This document shows positions 23,575 to 32,467 of a DNA stretch of 64,000 nucleotides, one piece after another. The notes beneath the pieces are model-generated. The model was not told where the DNA came from. It searched no databases and saw only the letters and a program-made list of their open reading frames with translations. The DNA lies in the NCBI RefSeq assembly GCF_902859915.1, contig NZ_CADIKK010000034.1:22741-86740 (forward strand), given 5' to 3'. Origin of the DNA: Paraburkholderia ultramafica (GTDB lineage: Bacteria > Pseudomonadota > Gammaproteobacteria > Burkholderiales > Burkholderiaceae). Within the stretch, counting starts at the first letter, position 1. Each line of letters starts with the position of its first letter. The translations under genes and the position numbers were made by a program.

Positions 23575-23705
23575 TGTCGCCTGTTAGCGGCAGAACCAGC
23601 ATGAGCGGGTCATCGGTAAGCGCCACGAAGCCCTATTTTGTGTAGAGGCCGGCGACTTCATCGTTGATGGCGTCGACCAACGCACTGAACGTGGCGGTTT
23701 AGGCG
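23575..23705 (-). pseudogene. C-terminal relic of a GNAT acetyltransferase
   Basis: Minus strand reads ATFSALVDAINDEVAGLYTK, TAG, GFVALTDDPLMLVLPLTG. This matches the last strand-helix-strand of GNAT proteins of the TacT/AtaT toxin-like type (AxxFYxKxGF ... LVLPL), with a stop codon replacing the residue before GF. The acetyl-CoA-binding part is not found upstream. Confidence 0.5.
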
Positions 23706-23873
23706 GTGCTAACGGCTTGCGCATGGCCAGTTCATATATATGTGATAAAGGAACTGGCGCTTCTGCCGCCGGCGCAACAGGAACAGCACCCGGGGCAGAC
23801 TCCAGGTTCTGGCGCCTGCGCCCGAGACAGTCGGCTCGCGACTGGTCACGCCGGCTATCCACCGGAGCGTCGC

Positions 23874-24230
23874 GACGAAGTTGATCTTGCGGTAACCGAA
23901 GCGTCTGCATGGCTGGATGTGCAGGGACTGGTTGTCCCGGCCGAGGGCATGAGCGGCTCAACGGGCTGGCGACATCTGAGTCGGCCCAAACACGTTTCAA
24001 GAACGAAACCGCGTCCGCCGACTACCAGACCGCCCGTCGGTTACCAAGGGAATTGTTGCATCCAGCAATCGCTAGGACCGTCTGACTGTCGTTCATGCGG
24101 GGCGCCTACGAAACAGCGGCGTTCGAGGCGATGCGGGAAGTCGAGATCGCGGTGCGCGAAGCGGCCGGTTTTGGCGGCTCGACACACGGCGTGCCGATGA
24201 TGAAAAAGGAGAGCCATCCAACATCCGCGC
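23874..24230 (+). pseudogene. Frameshifted TIGR02391-family gene fragment
   Basis: Pieces in different plus frames line up with the TIGR02391 (Ymh-like) family: DLAVTEASAWLDVQGLVVPA and STGWRHLSR, then RFKNETASADYQTARRLPRE, then MRGAYETAAFEAMREVEIAV, REAAGFGGSTHGVPMMKK. The order and spacing are those of the intact family, but at least two frame changes are needed and the N-terminal third and the C-terminus are missing. TIGR02391 proteins are often found in defence-type or mobile regions; function unknown. Confidence 0.55.
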
Positions 24231-24312
24231 ACCCAACGCCCCGATCCTTTCATATCTGCTCTAACGCCGGCGGGCTGAATCTGCGTCGAAAGACGGCGAT
24301 ACTTGTGTCCGC

Positions 24313-25221
24313 TCACTTCGCATGCGTAAAGCGCAATTGAGCCTTCAGGTAGTCCACGAACGCCCGCAGCTTCGGCGACGGCACGCGCTCCCTCGGAAAA
24401 AGAGCATTGAGATCCTGTTGTGGACCGATCCACTCGGGCAGCACCTTGCAAAGACGTCTCGCTGTGACTTCGGACGCCATGCTCGCGTCCATCGCCAACA
24501 ACACCCCGTTCCCGGCACGCGCAGCGTCAAGAAGCAATACGGGATCGCTTGCGACGATCACCGGATCCAGCGCGTAGTGTCTGGACTTACGTCCCGCCTT
24601 GCGCAACGGCCATGTGTAGCCACTGTCGGTGCGCGCCTGATGCAACGCAAGCGCCGCATGACGATGCAAATCATCCGGATTCTCGGGCGCGCCATACTTG
24701 TCGATATACGCGGGGCTTGCGTAGACGGAAGTCGAAAAGCTGCCAAGCCGCTGCGCCACCAGGCTCGAATCGGGAAGCGCGCCAAGGCGCAGGGCAACAT
24801 CCACGTTTTCGCCGATCAGATCGAGCGGCACATGTGTCGCGACGATATCGACGCGCACTTGAGGAAAGCGCGCACAAAACCCGGCGATCAATGGCGCTAT
24901 CCACGTGGCGCCAAATGAATACGGGAGCGTCACGCGCAGCCAACCTCCAGGTGTGCCACGAATCTGTTGAACGGCGTTCTCCGCATCGTCGAGTCGTCTG
25001 GCGATTCCGTTGCACCACTCAAAATAAGCCGCGCCTGCCTCCGTTAGCCGTAGCTTTCGCGTCGTTCTATGTAACAGTGCCGCGCCGAGGTGCGCCTCGA
25101 GCGCCCGAACGCGCCTGCTCACAGTCGTCTTCGGAATCTGCAAGGCATTTGCCGCCGCTGTGAAGCTGCCCGTCTGCACGACGCGAACAAAGACGAGTGT
25201 GTCGTTGAGATCTCTGGTCAT
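24313..25221 (-). CDS. LysR-family transcriptional regulator
   Basis: A full-length regulator of 302 residues. The winged helix is clear (LNDTLVFVRVVQTGSFTAAA, IPKTTVSRRVRALEAHLGAA, LLHRTTRKLRLTEAG), followed by the linker helix and the two-lobed effector domain (GGWLRVTLPYSFGATWIAPL, LRLGALPDSSLVAQRLGSFS). It is of the CrgA/PtxR-like subgroup. The start at 25221 (MTRDLNDT) fits the family; a longer frame is open upstream. It is divergent from the amidase gene with 142 bases between them, the usual arrangement for a LysR protein controlling its neighbour. Confidence 0.9.
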   Translation of the reverse strand: MTRDLNDTLVFVRVVQTGSFTAAANALQIPKTTVSRRVRALEAHLGAALLHRTTRKLRLTEAGAAYFEWCNGIARRLDDAENAVQQIRGTPGGWLRVTLPYSFGATWIAPLIAGFCARFPQVRVDIVATHVPLDLIGENVDVALRLGALPDSSLVAQRLGSFSTSVYASPAYIDKYGAPENPDDLHRHAALALHQARTDSGYTWPLRKAGRKSRHYALDPVIVASDPVLLLDAARAGNGVLLAMDASMASEVTARRLCKVLPEWIGPQQDLNALFPRERVPSPKLRAFVDYLKAQLRFTHAK

Positions 25222-25363
25222 CGTAGTTCGGATACCCGCTAAAAAATAATTTGATGCATTGACTGCAACATTGTCCCATCGATGGCTCAATCCTTGCCAC
25301 GATCGCGGACTAATCACCCGGTGCGGCCTGCCCTATCGTTTCCTTCACCAACACGGAGGAAAT

Positions 25364-26818
25364 ATGAAACTGAGCGAATATACGGAATACGATGCGATTG
25401 GACTTGCGGAGCTGGTCGCAAACGATGAGGTCACGTCAGCCGAGCTTGCCGAACTCGCGCGTGAGGCAATCGAAGTCGTTAACCCGGACATCAACGCGGT
25501 CATCGAAAGCTGGCCCGCATCCGAAAGCGGCAGCGCAGATTCTCGGGGCGGCCCGCTGGCTGGCGTGCCGTTTCTGATCAAGGATCTTGCGGTCAGCATG
25601 CAGGGTAAGAACCTGGAACTGGGTAGCCGGCTCGCGAAAGGCGTCGTCGCTACCGAGGATTCGTGGTTGATGTCGCGGTTTCGCGCTGCGGGACTGGTCA
25701 CGATAGGACGCACTGCCACGCCGGAGATGGCTTTCAGCACGACGACCGAGTCCACGCTGCAAGGCGTGACCCGGAACCCGTGGCTACCGGAATTGAGTGC
25801 CGGCGGTTCCAGCGGCGGTGCGGCCGCGGCCGTCGCAGCGGGCGTGGTCCCGCTCGCCCATGCGACAGATGCGGCGGGTTCCATTCGCGTGCCCGCCGCC
25901 TACAACGGCCTGTTCGGGCTCAAACCAACGCGGGGCCGCAGCTCGAACGGGCCCTCGCTTGACGAAGTATTCGCAGGTTTCGGCGTGCAATTGGGCGTGA
26001 GCCGCAGCGTGCGGGACAGCGCAGCATTGCTCGACGCGATCCAGGGCCATGCGATCGGCGATCCCTACATCACGGCTGCACCCGGGCGGAGCTTCCTGTC
26101 CGAAGTCAGCCGTGAACCTGGCAAGTTAAAGATCGGCCTGATGCTCGACCCATGGAATGACGAACGTACCGACCCGGTTATTGCTGCCGCGACGTCATCG
26201 ACCGCGCGTCTTCTCGAAGCGCTCGGCCATACGGTCATCGAACTCCGGCCGACGCTTGGCGTATCGTGGGACGCCTTCGTGCAGATGAACGCGACCATAT
26301 GGACAGCCACGCTCGTCGGCTGGATCGAGAGCCTCGCGGCCGCGACAGGCCGTCCAATCGATACCACGACGCTCGAGCCCGCCACTTTGGCCTGTTTTCG
26401 ATACGGCAAGGAGGAGAAAGCATCCGGGTTCGCCGCGGCGCTAGCGATGCGCAACACGGTCACGCGGTCGGTCGGGGCATGGTTTGGCGAGGTCGACTTG
26501 TTGCTCACGCCGACTCTGCCGCAGATGCCACTCGCTATCGGTGCCTATGGCGCCGGCGCCGACTCGATGACCGGTCTCGAATGGACGCAGCGGGTCTTTC
26601 GACATTCGCCGCTCACGCCACCCTTCAACGTGTCCGGCGTGCCAGCCATGTCCGTTCCGCTTGAAACGCATCCGGCAACCGGTTTGCCAATCGGCATGCA
26701 GTTCGCAGCAGGATTCGGGCGCGAAGACACGTTGCTGCGAGTCGCCGGGCAACTTGAGCGGGCCCGGCCGTGGGTCGATCGCCGACCGATGGTATGGGCG
26801 GGACGCCGGTCGGCGTGA
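25364..26818 (+). CDS. Amidase-signature family hydrolase
   Basis: Hydrolyses amide bonds through a Ser-cis-Ser-Lys triad. The 484-residue protein shows the catalytic Lys in GVPFLIKDLAVSMQGK, the signature ELSAGGSSGGAAAAVAAGVV with the cis-Ser, and the nucleophile in DAAGSIRVPAAYNGLFGLKP. Length and motif order are those of GatA-like amidases, but no gatB or gatC is nearby, so it is a stand-alone amidase. GGAGGAAAT precedes the ATG at 25364. Expected cytoplasmic and controlled by the divergent LysR protein. Substrate unknown. Confidence 0.9.
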   Translation: MKLSEYTEYDAIGLAELVANDEVTSAELAELAREAIEVVNPDINAVIESWPASESGSADSRGGPLAGVPFLIKDLAVSMQGKNLELGSRLAKGVVATEDSWLMSRFRAAGLVTIGRTATPEMAFSTTTESTLQGVTRNPWLPELSAGGSSGGAAAAVAAGVVPLAHATDAAGSIRVPAAYNGLFGLKPTRGRSSNGPSLDEVFAGFGVQLGVSRSVRDSAALLDAIQGHAIGDPYITAAPGRSFLSEVSREPGKLKIGLMLDPWNDERTDPVIAAATSSTARLLEALGHTVIELRPTLGVSWDAFVQMNATIWTATLVGWIESLAAATGRPIDTTTLEPATLACFRYGKEEKASGFAAALAMRNTVTRSVGAWFGEVDLLLTPTLPQMPLAIGAYGAGADSMTGLEWTQRVFRHSPLTPPFNVSGVPAMSVPLETHPATGLPIGMQFAAGFGREDTLLRVAGQLERARPWVDRRPMVWAGRRSA

Positions 26819-27035
26819 CAGCGACCCAGTGAGCGACGCGTGCTCATGTAGCTGACGGAGGGGCTGCGTATCACGCTAAGGTCGTCGCTGCGGCCACAGC
26901 GACGTTGCAGGCAGCCCCACCTTGTAGACACGGTTCGACGCTTCGCCGCTCGGTTAAAGATCCGCTTAGCGGACTTTAAAGTGAAGGGGCCGAAACATGT
27001 CCCGAAACTGACGTTCGATTCGCCCTCGTGAGCGG

Positions 27036-27470
27036 CTACCGTGGGTCGACCAGAGCCAGCCGCATCGGGCAGAGGTCGGTCCAGACTGTAGGGACACCCG
27101 ACGCTGCCGCAATGCCAGCTACCAGACTGTTCACGAGATTCTCGCGCGCCTCGCGATCCGCCGCCGACATGTTCGTCGTTGGCCCGAGCAATGAGCCGAT
27201 TACCGAACTCGCCGCCGCCCCCATCGCACCCGCGCCACACGCCTGACTACTAGCGGCCGCTCCCGCACAACCAACGATCGCATGCAGTGCCGCTCGCGCC
27301 GTATCGCTGTCCAGACTGTCCGCAATCTGCTTGACCTGATTCGTCGCAAGTTCCTGCACATACGCCACCGTCGCACTTTGCGCAAACTGACCCATTCCAC
27401 CGGTCACGTTACCGCCAGCCGCCACGCTCAGACTTTCAAACCGGGCGAGCAACGACGCAGGCCTTGCCGG
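27036..27470 (-). pseudogene. Internal fragment of a CdiA/filamentous-haemagglutinin-type protein
   Basis: About 140 codons read SVAAGGNVTGGMGQFAQSAT, ARAALHAIVGCAGAAASSQA, CGAGAMGAAASSVIGSLLGP and ENLVNSLVAGIAAASG. This is the Ala/Gly-rich pretoxin stretch that precedes the VENN motif in Burkholderia two-partner secretion toxins. Both the large N-terminal part and the toxin C-terminus, with its immunity gene, are missing; after GIAAASG the frame leaves the family (VPTVWTDLCPM) and stops. Its left boundary lies in the tail of the small gene at 27436-27678. Confidence 0.7.
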
Positions 27471-27678
27471 TGTGCCGCCCGCTCACAGGAGAAGCGGTCA
27501 CGCGGTGCGGGGGCGCGGGCAGCGATACAGCGACCGCTAGCGCTGACGCAGGCTGACGGCGCGATGCGCCGTAGGAGGCCAGCTCACCGCGCCAGCGCAT
27601 CCAGAATTCGGCGCGCGCGGTGGCGATTGCTTCGGCATCGTCGGGCGGCGCGCCGCCGTCCACTTCAGGCGCGTTCAC
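27436..27678 (-). CDS. Small hypothetical island gene overlapping alpA
   Basis: An 80-residue ORF from a GTG (27678) that overlaps the AlpA stop, a translational-coupling arrangement. The first 60 residues are protein-like (PEVDGGAPPDDAEAIATARA, EFWMRWRGELASYG). The last ~20 residues (GRHTGKACVVARPV) run into the CdiA-like fragment in another frame, so the true C-terminus has probably been cut off. Such short ORFs accompany alpA in Burkholderia islands; function unknown. Confidence 0.45.
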   Translation of the reverse strand: MNAPEVDGGAPPDDAEAIATARAEFWMRWRGELASYGASRRQPASALAVAVSLPAPPHRVTASPVSGRHTGKACVVARPV

Positions 27679-27901
27679 GGCGGAAACCCCTGGCCGGTTG
27701 TTGCGCACGGCTCGCGTCGATCTGCTGCTGCACCCAGGCCACGACCTCGGCTTCGATCCAGCGCACCGCCGCGCTGCCAATCGTGATGGGCTTCGGAAAT
27801 TGGCCGCGCGCGATGCGCTCATACAATGCGTTTCTTTCAAGCCCGCAAATCTGCGATACGCGGCGGCGCGGGATAAGAACAGGTATAGGGTTGTCAGCCA
27901 T
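27665..27901 (-). CDS. alpA: AlpA-family excisionase/transcriptional regulator
   Basis: A 78-residue MerR-like winged-helix protein of the AlpA family, which in P4-like islands activates integrase or excision genes. The domain is complete: VLIPRRRVSQICGLERNALY, ERIARGQFPKPITIGSAAVR, WIEAEVVAWVQQQID. The start at 27901 (MADNPIPV) is preferred; the frame is open further upstream. Its presence between the CdiA fragment and tRNA-Ser supports an integrated element here, although the integrase gene is no longer next to it. Confidence 0.82.
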   Translation of the reverse strand: MADNPIPVLIPRRRVSQICGLERNALYERIARGQFPKPITIGSAAVRWIEAEVVAWVQQQIDASRAQQPARGFRRERA

Positions 27902-28036
27902 GTCGTCACCTTCGGAACGTAAAGGCGCGCGCCGGGATGGCGCGGCATGGCTCTTATTCAAGATTGCATCGCGCAAATATGCACCGCAGTTGCGGCACCG
28001 CGCACCACAACTGCGGTGGCGCTCGCGATGACCGCT

Positions 28037-28846
28037 TCAGGACGCGTCAATGCTCCGGTTGGCTGCGGCAAAGCGTTCTTGCAGTGTGCGTTGTGCAATA
28101 CCGGGTCTGGCAGGGAAAGCAGCGAGCAAAGCCTGTATGACGGCAGCCTGACTGTCGTAGCGCGCGCCCGCAAGGTCCTGCACTTGCGAAGGTGTTAGCA
28201 GGCGCACCAAGCCCGCAATGACGTTGAGATAGGTCGTTTCCGAGCGTTCGCTAGGTGGCGCGCTTGCAAGTTGCGCGCTCATGCGGTCCACCATGCCTTT
28301 CAGGGAATTGCGTTCGGCTTCTACACGGGCCTTCTCTTCTTCGAGTTCGCGAATGCGTCCGTTGGCACGGATCACGTTCTGTTCCTTCGCATCGTGTGCG
28401 GCCTTGAGCGACTGATACGCTTCCTGTGTGATGCCGGTATGAATGCCGCGTTCGACTTCATCGAACAGGAATGCAGGCCGTTCGCTCGGGGTAATTGCTT
28501 TCGCCCACTCTTTTAGGTCCAGCCCATACACGTGCCGACGCTCATAAGCGACGTGCTCGCCCTTTGGTAGCCGCCGTCCATTCTCCCGGAACGCATCCAG
28601 TTGGCCTGCGTCAATCGCCAGGTGCATTGCCCGGATGCGGGGCTCAAGACATGGCAGATACGGATGACGCAATACTGCGCGCGACATCGCATCGGCCTCA
28701 CCAACGGGCACCGCCGCTCGCAGTTCCTGTCTTAACTCTTCACGCGGAACGCCGCACCATAGCGCCGCTGCCTCGGGAACGGGATACACCGTATAGCAAG
28801 CCCGGACGGTCTCGCAAGAATCGTATTCCCCCCACCGCTTGCTCAT
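28037..28846 (-). CDS. Hypothetical genomic-island protein with coiled coil
   Basis: A 269-residue soluble protein starting at ATG 28846 behind GGGAGGG. The N-terminal half is compact (VRACYTVYPVPEAAALWCGV, LRHPYLPCLEPRIRAMHLAI, AFRENGRRLPKGEHVAYER). Residues about 165-205 form a coiled coil (EQNVIRANGRIRELEEEKAR, VEAERNSLKGMVDRMSAQLA), followed by a helical C-terminal domain. I know similar unnamed proteins from Burkholderia islands beside alpA, but no function. It is the last gene before tRNA-Ser. Confidence 0.7.
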   Translation of the reverse strand: MSKRWGEYDSCETVRACYTVYPVPEAAALWCGVPREELRQELRAAVPVGEADAMSRAVLRHPYLPCLEPRIRAMHLAIDAGQLDAFRENGRRLPKGEHVAYERRHVYGLDLKEWAKAITPSERPAFLFDEVERGIHTGITQEAYQSLKAAHDAKEQNVIRANGRIRELEEEKARVEAERNSLKGMVDRMSAQLASAPPSERSETTYLNVIAGLVRLLTPSQVQDLAGARYDSQAAVIQALLAAFPARPGIAQRTLQERFAAANRSIDAS

Positions 28847-28960
28847 TACGCCCTCCCTCGTCGCGCACCGGACATAGCCGGATTCTAGCGGAGTGTGGCG
28901 AACGTACGACGGGTCCCAAGCGGGCGGCAACTCACCGGGTCGTCGCAAAATTTTGCCCGA

Positions 28961-28980
28961 TGATGGGCTAATTGATGGGC
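28961..28980. repeat. Two TGATGGGC direct repeats next to the tRNA
   Basis: TGATGGGC occurs at 28961-28968 and 28973-28980, 12 bases apart. Similar short direct repeats next to tRNA genes can be arm-type binding sites of P4-like integrases. This is an inference from position; no integrase gene is adjacent. Confidence 0.35.
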
Positions 28981-28993
28981 CAGAAAAAACAAA

Positions 28994-29023
28994 AACCCCG
29001 TAAGTCTTTGAACTTACGGGGTT
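28994..29023 (-). terminator. Intrinsic terminator of the tRNA-Ser transcript
   Basis: AACCCCGTAAGT pairs perfectly over 12 bases with ACTTACGGGGTT around a 6-base loop. In minus-strand direction it is followed by a T-rich run (TTTTTGTTTTTTC), and it begins 14 bases after the tRNA 3' end. Confidence 0.8.
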
Positions 29024-29036
29024 CCGCCGCCATCAC

Positions 29037-29130
29037 TGGCGGAGACGGAGGGATTCGAACCCTCGATCCAGGTTTTGGCCCAGATGCTCCCTTAGCAGGG
29101 GAGTGCCTTCGACCTCTCGGCCACGTCTCC
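29037..29130 (-). tRNA. tRNA-Ser (anticodon GCT), reads AGC/AGT
   Basis: Class II tRNA with acceptor stem GGAGACG/CGTCTCC, anticodon arm CTCCC-CTGCTAA-GGGAG (anticodon GCT), a long variable arm, the T arm GAGGGTTCGAATCCCTC and an encoded CCA after discriminator G. It lies between lysC and the relic zone. Serine tRNA genes are common integration targets for P4-like islands, and the accessory DNA starts right at its 3' end. Confidence 0.95.
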
Positions 29131-29311
29131 CAAACTTTCTGTCGCACAGGGAGTCAGTGCGACGAAGCCAAGATAATAACGGGCCGAACCGCCAAGGTCA
29201 ATGTCTGACGAACACTTTTTGTGCCAGCTTTGTCACTGCCGACGCAATTTGTTCACTTTGGCCGTGCAAAACAAACGGGGCGCAACGCTACGCCCCGGTT
29301 GTTCATGCAAT

Positions 29312-30562
29312 TTACGCCTGATCCAGTTCGAACGCCTTATGCAGCGCGCGCACGGCGAGTTCCATGTACTTCTCGTCGATCAACACCGAAATCTTGATTT
29401 CGGACGTCGAGATCATCTGGATGTTGATGCCCTCTTCCGACAGCGTGCGGAACATCGTGCTCGCGATGCCGACGTGCGAACGCATGCCGACGCCGACCAC
29501 CGACACCTTCGACACCTTCGGATCGCCCAGCACCTGCTCGGCCTGCACGTGACCCTTCACCTGGCCCGTGAGGATGTCCATTGCGCGCTGATAGTCGCCA
29601 CGACCAACCGTGAACGTGAACGCCGTCTTGCCTTCGACGCTCTGGTTCTGGATGATCATGTCGACGTCGATATTCGCATCCGCCACCGGGCCGAGAATCT
29701 GATACGCGATGCCCGGCTTGTCGGGCACACCCATCACGGCGATACGAGCTTCGTCGCGCTGAAACGCGATGCCCGAGATGACTGCTTTTTCCATGGTCTC
29801 GTCTTCTTCAAAAGTAATCAGGGTGCCCGACTTCATTTCAGCGTCGAGCGGCATCAGCGGATCGGTCAGGCTCGACAGCACGCGCGTCTTCACCTGATAT
29901 TTGCCGGCGAATTCCACCGAACGGATCTGCAGCACCTTCGAACCCAGGCTGGCCATTTCCAGCATCTCTTCGAACGTCACGCGGTCGAGCCGGCGCGCCT
30001 CTTCGACCACGCGCGGGTCGGTCGTGTACACGCCGTCGACGTCCGTGTAAATCAGGCACTCATCGGCCTTCAGCGCGGCCGCGACCGCGACCGCCGACGT
30101 ATCCGAACCGCCGCGGCCGAGCGTGGTGATGTGGCCGTCAGGATCGATGCCCTGGAAGCCGGTGATCACCACCACTCTGCCCGCATCGAGATCGCGCAGC
30201 ACGCGCTCGCCGTCGATGTCGCTGATACGCGCTTTCGTGAACGCGCTATCCGTTTTGACCGGCACTTGCCAGCCGGTATAGCTGACCGCGTCGACGCCGG
30301 CTTCCTGCAGCGCGATGGCGAGCAGCCCCGAGCTGACCTGCTCGCCGGTGGCGGCGATCATGTCGAGTTCGCGCGGGCTCGGTTGAGTCGTGATTTCTTT
30401 CGCGAGACCGAGCAAGCGGTTGGTTTCGCCGGACATCGCCGACGGCACGACGACCATCTTGTGGCCGGCCTTATGCCATTTCGCGACGCGCCTGGCGACG
30501 TTCTTGATGCGCTCGACCGAGCCCATCGAGGTGCCGCCGTATTTATGTACGATGAGTGCCAT
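29312..30562 (-). CDS. lysC: Aspartate kinase
   Basis: Phosphorylates L-aspartate, the first step to lysine, threonine, methionine and diaminopimelate. The 416 residues begin with the kinase signature LIVHKYGGTSMGSVERIKNV and include ATGEQVSSGLLAIAL and TTLGRGGSDTSAVAVAAAL. Two C-terminal ACT domains (e.g. IAVMGVPDKPGIAYQILGPV and VSVVGVGMRSHVGIAS) indicate feedback control by lysine and threonine. Monofunctional, not fused to homoserine dehydrogenase. It follows tilS after 372 bases, so it probably has its own promoter. Confidence 0.96.
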   Translation of the reverse strand: MALIVHKYGGTSMGSVERIKNVARRVAKWHKAGHKMVVVPSAMSGETNRLLGLAKEITTQPSPRELDMIAATGEQVSSGLLAIALQEAGVDAVSYTGWQVPVKTDSAFTKARISDIDGERVLRDLDAGRVVVITGFQGIDPDGHITTLGRGGSDTSAVAVAAALKADECLIYTDVDGVYTTDPRVVEEARRLDRVTFEEMLEMASLGSKVLQIRSVEFAGKYQVKTRVLSSLTDPLMPLDAEMKSGTLITFEEDETMEKAVISGIAFQRDEARIAVMGVPDKPGIAYQILGPVADANIDVDMIIQNQSVEGKTAFTFTVGRGDYQRAMDILTGQVKGHVQAEQVLGDPKVSKVSVVGVGMRSHVGIASTMFRTLSEEGINIQMISTSEIKISVLIDEKYMELAVRALHKAFELDQA

Positions 30563-30934
30563 TGTCGTTCTGAACTGGAAGAGAAACCGCGCTGGCGCGC
30601 TGGAGACAACCGCACAAAAGCACAGGAGCGCAACGTCTTGTGAACGACGGCAAAGTGTGTGGCGGCGTAAATGCAGCGCGCGTGCAGCACGCGCGGGCTT
30701 GCCCGGGAATGATCGCTAGTGGCTTAACGGAAAACGACGGATCACGCTCGCAACCGGCGATAGCGACAAAAGCGACGGCGAAATCGGGTCGGGCAAACAA
30801 GTAAACGTACCCGATTGAGCGCAAAAAGACAAGCCGCGGCGGCCATCGAAAGGCGCGGAAGCGAGGCTGCAAAGGCTTGTTTCGTGCGGATTTGCGCCCT
30901 GTTCGGGGGCTCGCCACGCAGTCTGACCGGCCGG
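30563..30934. other. lysC upstream region
   Basis: 372 bases between tilS and lysC. A GC-rich inverted repeat (GCGCGTGCAGCACGCGC, near 30677-30693) could be a leader structure or part of the tilS end, but has no T tract. I see no lysine-riboswitch features I could support. Confidence 0.4.
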
Positions 30935-32419
30935 TCAGGCGATCAGCAGATCTTCGCGCCAGATGATCCGGATGCGCTGTGCGGTGGTGTCCGCCGGTTC
31001 GTGCAAGGCCGCGCGGTTCACGCCGAGCAGCGGCACGAACAGCAATTCGTCGCCGAGATAAAGCAGCGGCACATCGCGCTTCCATGCGGGAATGCCGCGC
31101 TCCTGGAACAGGTTCTTCAAGGTTCGCGTCGGCGCACCGGGCGCGTCGCCGGTGCGCATCCGTTCGCCGCCGCTGCGCGATCGCGCGCTCAACAAGGCGC
31201 GGTGCAGGACGCTGGCGGGAATGGCGTCGCGCCCGGATGCACTGGCGTCGGCGTTGACGTCAGAGGCGGCTTTGCCCGCATCGCCAGCACCCGGGGCCAC
31301 CACCGCAAACACAAATGTGCCCCGCCACTGCGGCAAACGCCAGATCGATTCACCCTGCCACGCGAGTTCACTCATCTCGCGCGCGGCGAGCGCGGTTTCA
31401 TCGGCGGGCTCGCTGCTGTCGCCCGCTTCCCAATAAACGAGGCCGCGATAGCTGCGCAACGCATGACCCGCATGATCGATACGCAGACGATGCCCGTCGC
31501 CCGCTGCGCCGACTTCGCGCAACTGCCGCAGCGCATCGGTCAGGCGCGCGCTCGATGCCGCCACGAGACCCAGCGTGCGCATCCAGTAGCGCATCAGGTT
31601 GAGTGCGCGATCGTCGTCGAGCGCGAGCAGCGCGTCATGCGAAAGCGCTCGCCCTTCGTCCTGCGACGCCGCGTCCATGTCGATGCGCGCGAGCGCGTCG
31701 AGCAAACGCTGCGCCGACGCCGCATGCGCGGCCGTGCGCGCGAGCGCGTCGCGAAAGCCAGGAAAGTGGACGACCAACGCCGGCGTCACCTCGTGACGCA
31801 ACGCATTGCGCGCGTAGCGAATGTCCGCGTTCGACTCGTCGTCGATCCAGTGCAGCGCACGCGCGCTCGCGTATTGCTCGAGTTGCGCGCGCAGCAGATG
31901 TAGCAAGGGCCGCACGCGCGCCGCGCACGCACCCGCCGCCAGAAACTCGGGCGCCATCGCCGCAAGTCCCGCGAGACCCGCGCCACGCAGCAATTGCAGC
32001 AGCACGGTTTCCGCCTGATCGTCCGCGTGTTGCGCAAGCCATAGCGTGCGAACGCCGCGCGCCGCGCACATCGCGTCCAACGCGCGATAACGCGCATCGC
32101 GCGCCGCCGCCTCGACGCTCACGCCCGTGTCGCGCGACACCTCGACGCGTCGCGCGTCGAATTCGACGCCACGCTCCTGCGCAAACGCCTGACAATGCGT
32201 GAGCCACGCGTCCGCATGCGGGCTCAGCCCATGATGCACATGCAGCGCGACACAACGCGACGCACCCGCGACGCGCACCGCGGCATCGAGCAACACACTC
32301 GAATCGACACCGCCGCTGAACGCCACCGCAATGCGCGCGCCTGGCGCAAGCGCGGACAGCGCCAAGCCGACCGCCTCGATAACGAGGTGGTCGGCGGGCG
32401 TTTCGGCGGTGGTGGTCAC
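30935..32419 (-). CDS. tilS: tRNA(Ile)-lysidine synthetase
   Basis: Converts C34 of the CAT-anticodon tRNA-Ile to lysidine using ATP and lysine, so that it reads AUA. The 494-residue protein has the PP-loop RIAVAFSGGVDSSVLLDAAV near residue 30, the HHGLSPHAD loop, LWLAQHADDQAETVLLQLLR and the C-terminal TilS domain (NLFQERGIPAWKRDVPLLYL). It lies 48 bases after accA on the same strand, an order conserved in Burkholderia and consistent with one transcript. Confidence 0.95.
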   Translation of the reverse strand: MTTTAETPADHLVIEAVGLALSALAPGARIAVAFSGGVDSSVLLDAAVRVAGASRCVALHVHHGLSPHADAWLTHCQAFAQERGVEFDARRVEVSRDTGVSVEAAARDARYRALDAMCAARGVRTLWLAQHADDQAETVLLQLLRGAGLAGLAAMAPEFLAAGACAARVRPLLHLLRAQLEQYASARALHWIDDESNADIRYARNALRHEVTPALVVHFPGFRDALARTAAHAASAQRLLDALARIDMDAASQDEGRALSHDALLALDDDRALNLMRYWMRTLGLVAASSARLTDALRQLREVGAAGDGHRLRIDHAGHALRSYRGLVYWEAGDSSEPADETALAAREMSELAWQGESIWRLPQWRGTFVFAVVAPGAGDAGKAASDVNADASASGRDAIPASVLHRALLSARSRSGGERMRTGDAPGAPTRTLKNLFQERGIPAWKRDVPLLYLGDELLFVPLLGVNRAALHEPADTTAQRIRIIWREDLLIA

Positions 32420-32467
32420 GTCGCTAGCGCGCGAAGCGCCGAAGGACGAAAGAGAACGCGCGCGGGC

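Noticed and set aside
26545..27240. 231-codon minus frame after the amidase
   Set aside because: Overlaps the amidase end and the CdiA fragment in wrong frames, with no domain and no ribosome-binding site.
28972..29208. ORF encoding GGDGGIRTLDPG across the tRNA
   Set aside because: This is the well-known spurious translation of the antisense strand of a tRNA gene; the tRNA-Ser is certain.
30563..30934. Possible lysine riboswitch before lysC
   Set aside because: I could not find the paired helices or conserved core expected of the L box, and beta-proteobacterial lysC genes are not generally controlled this way.
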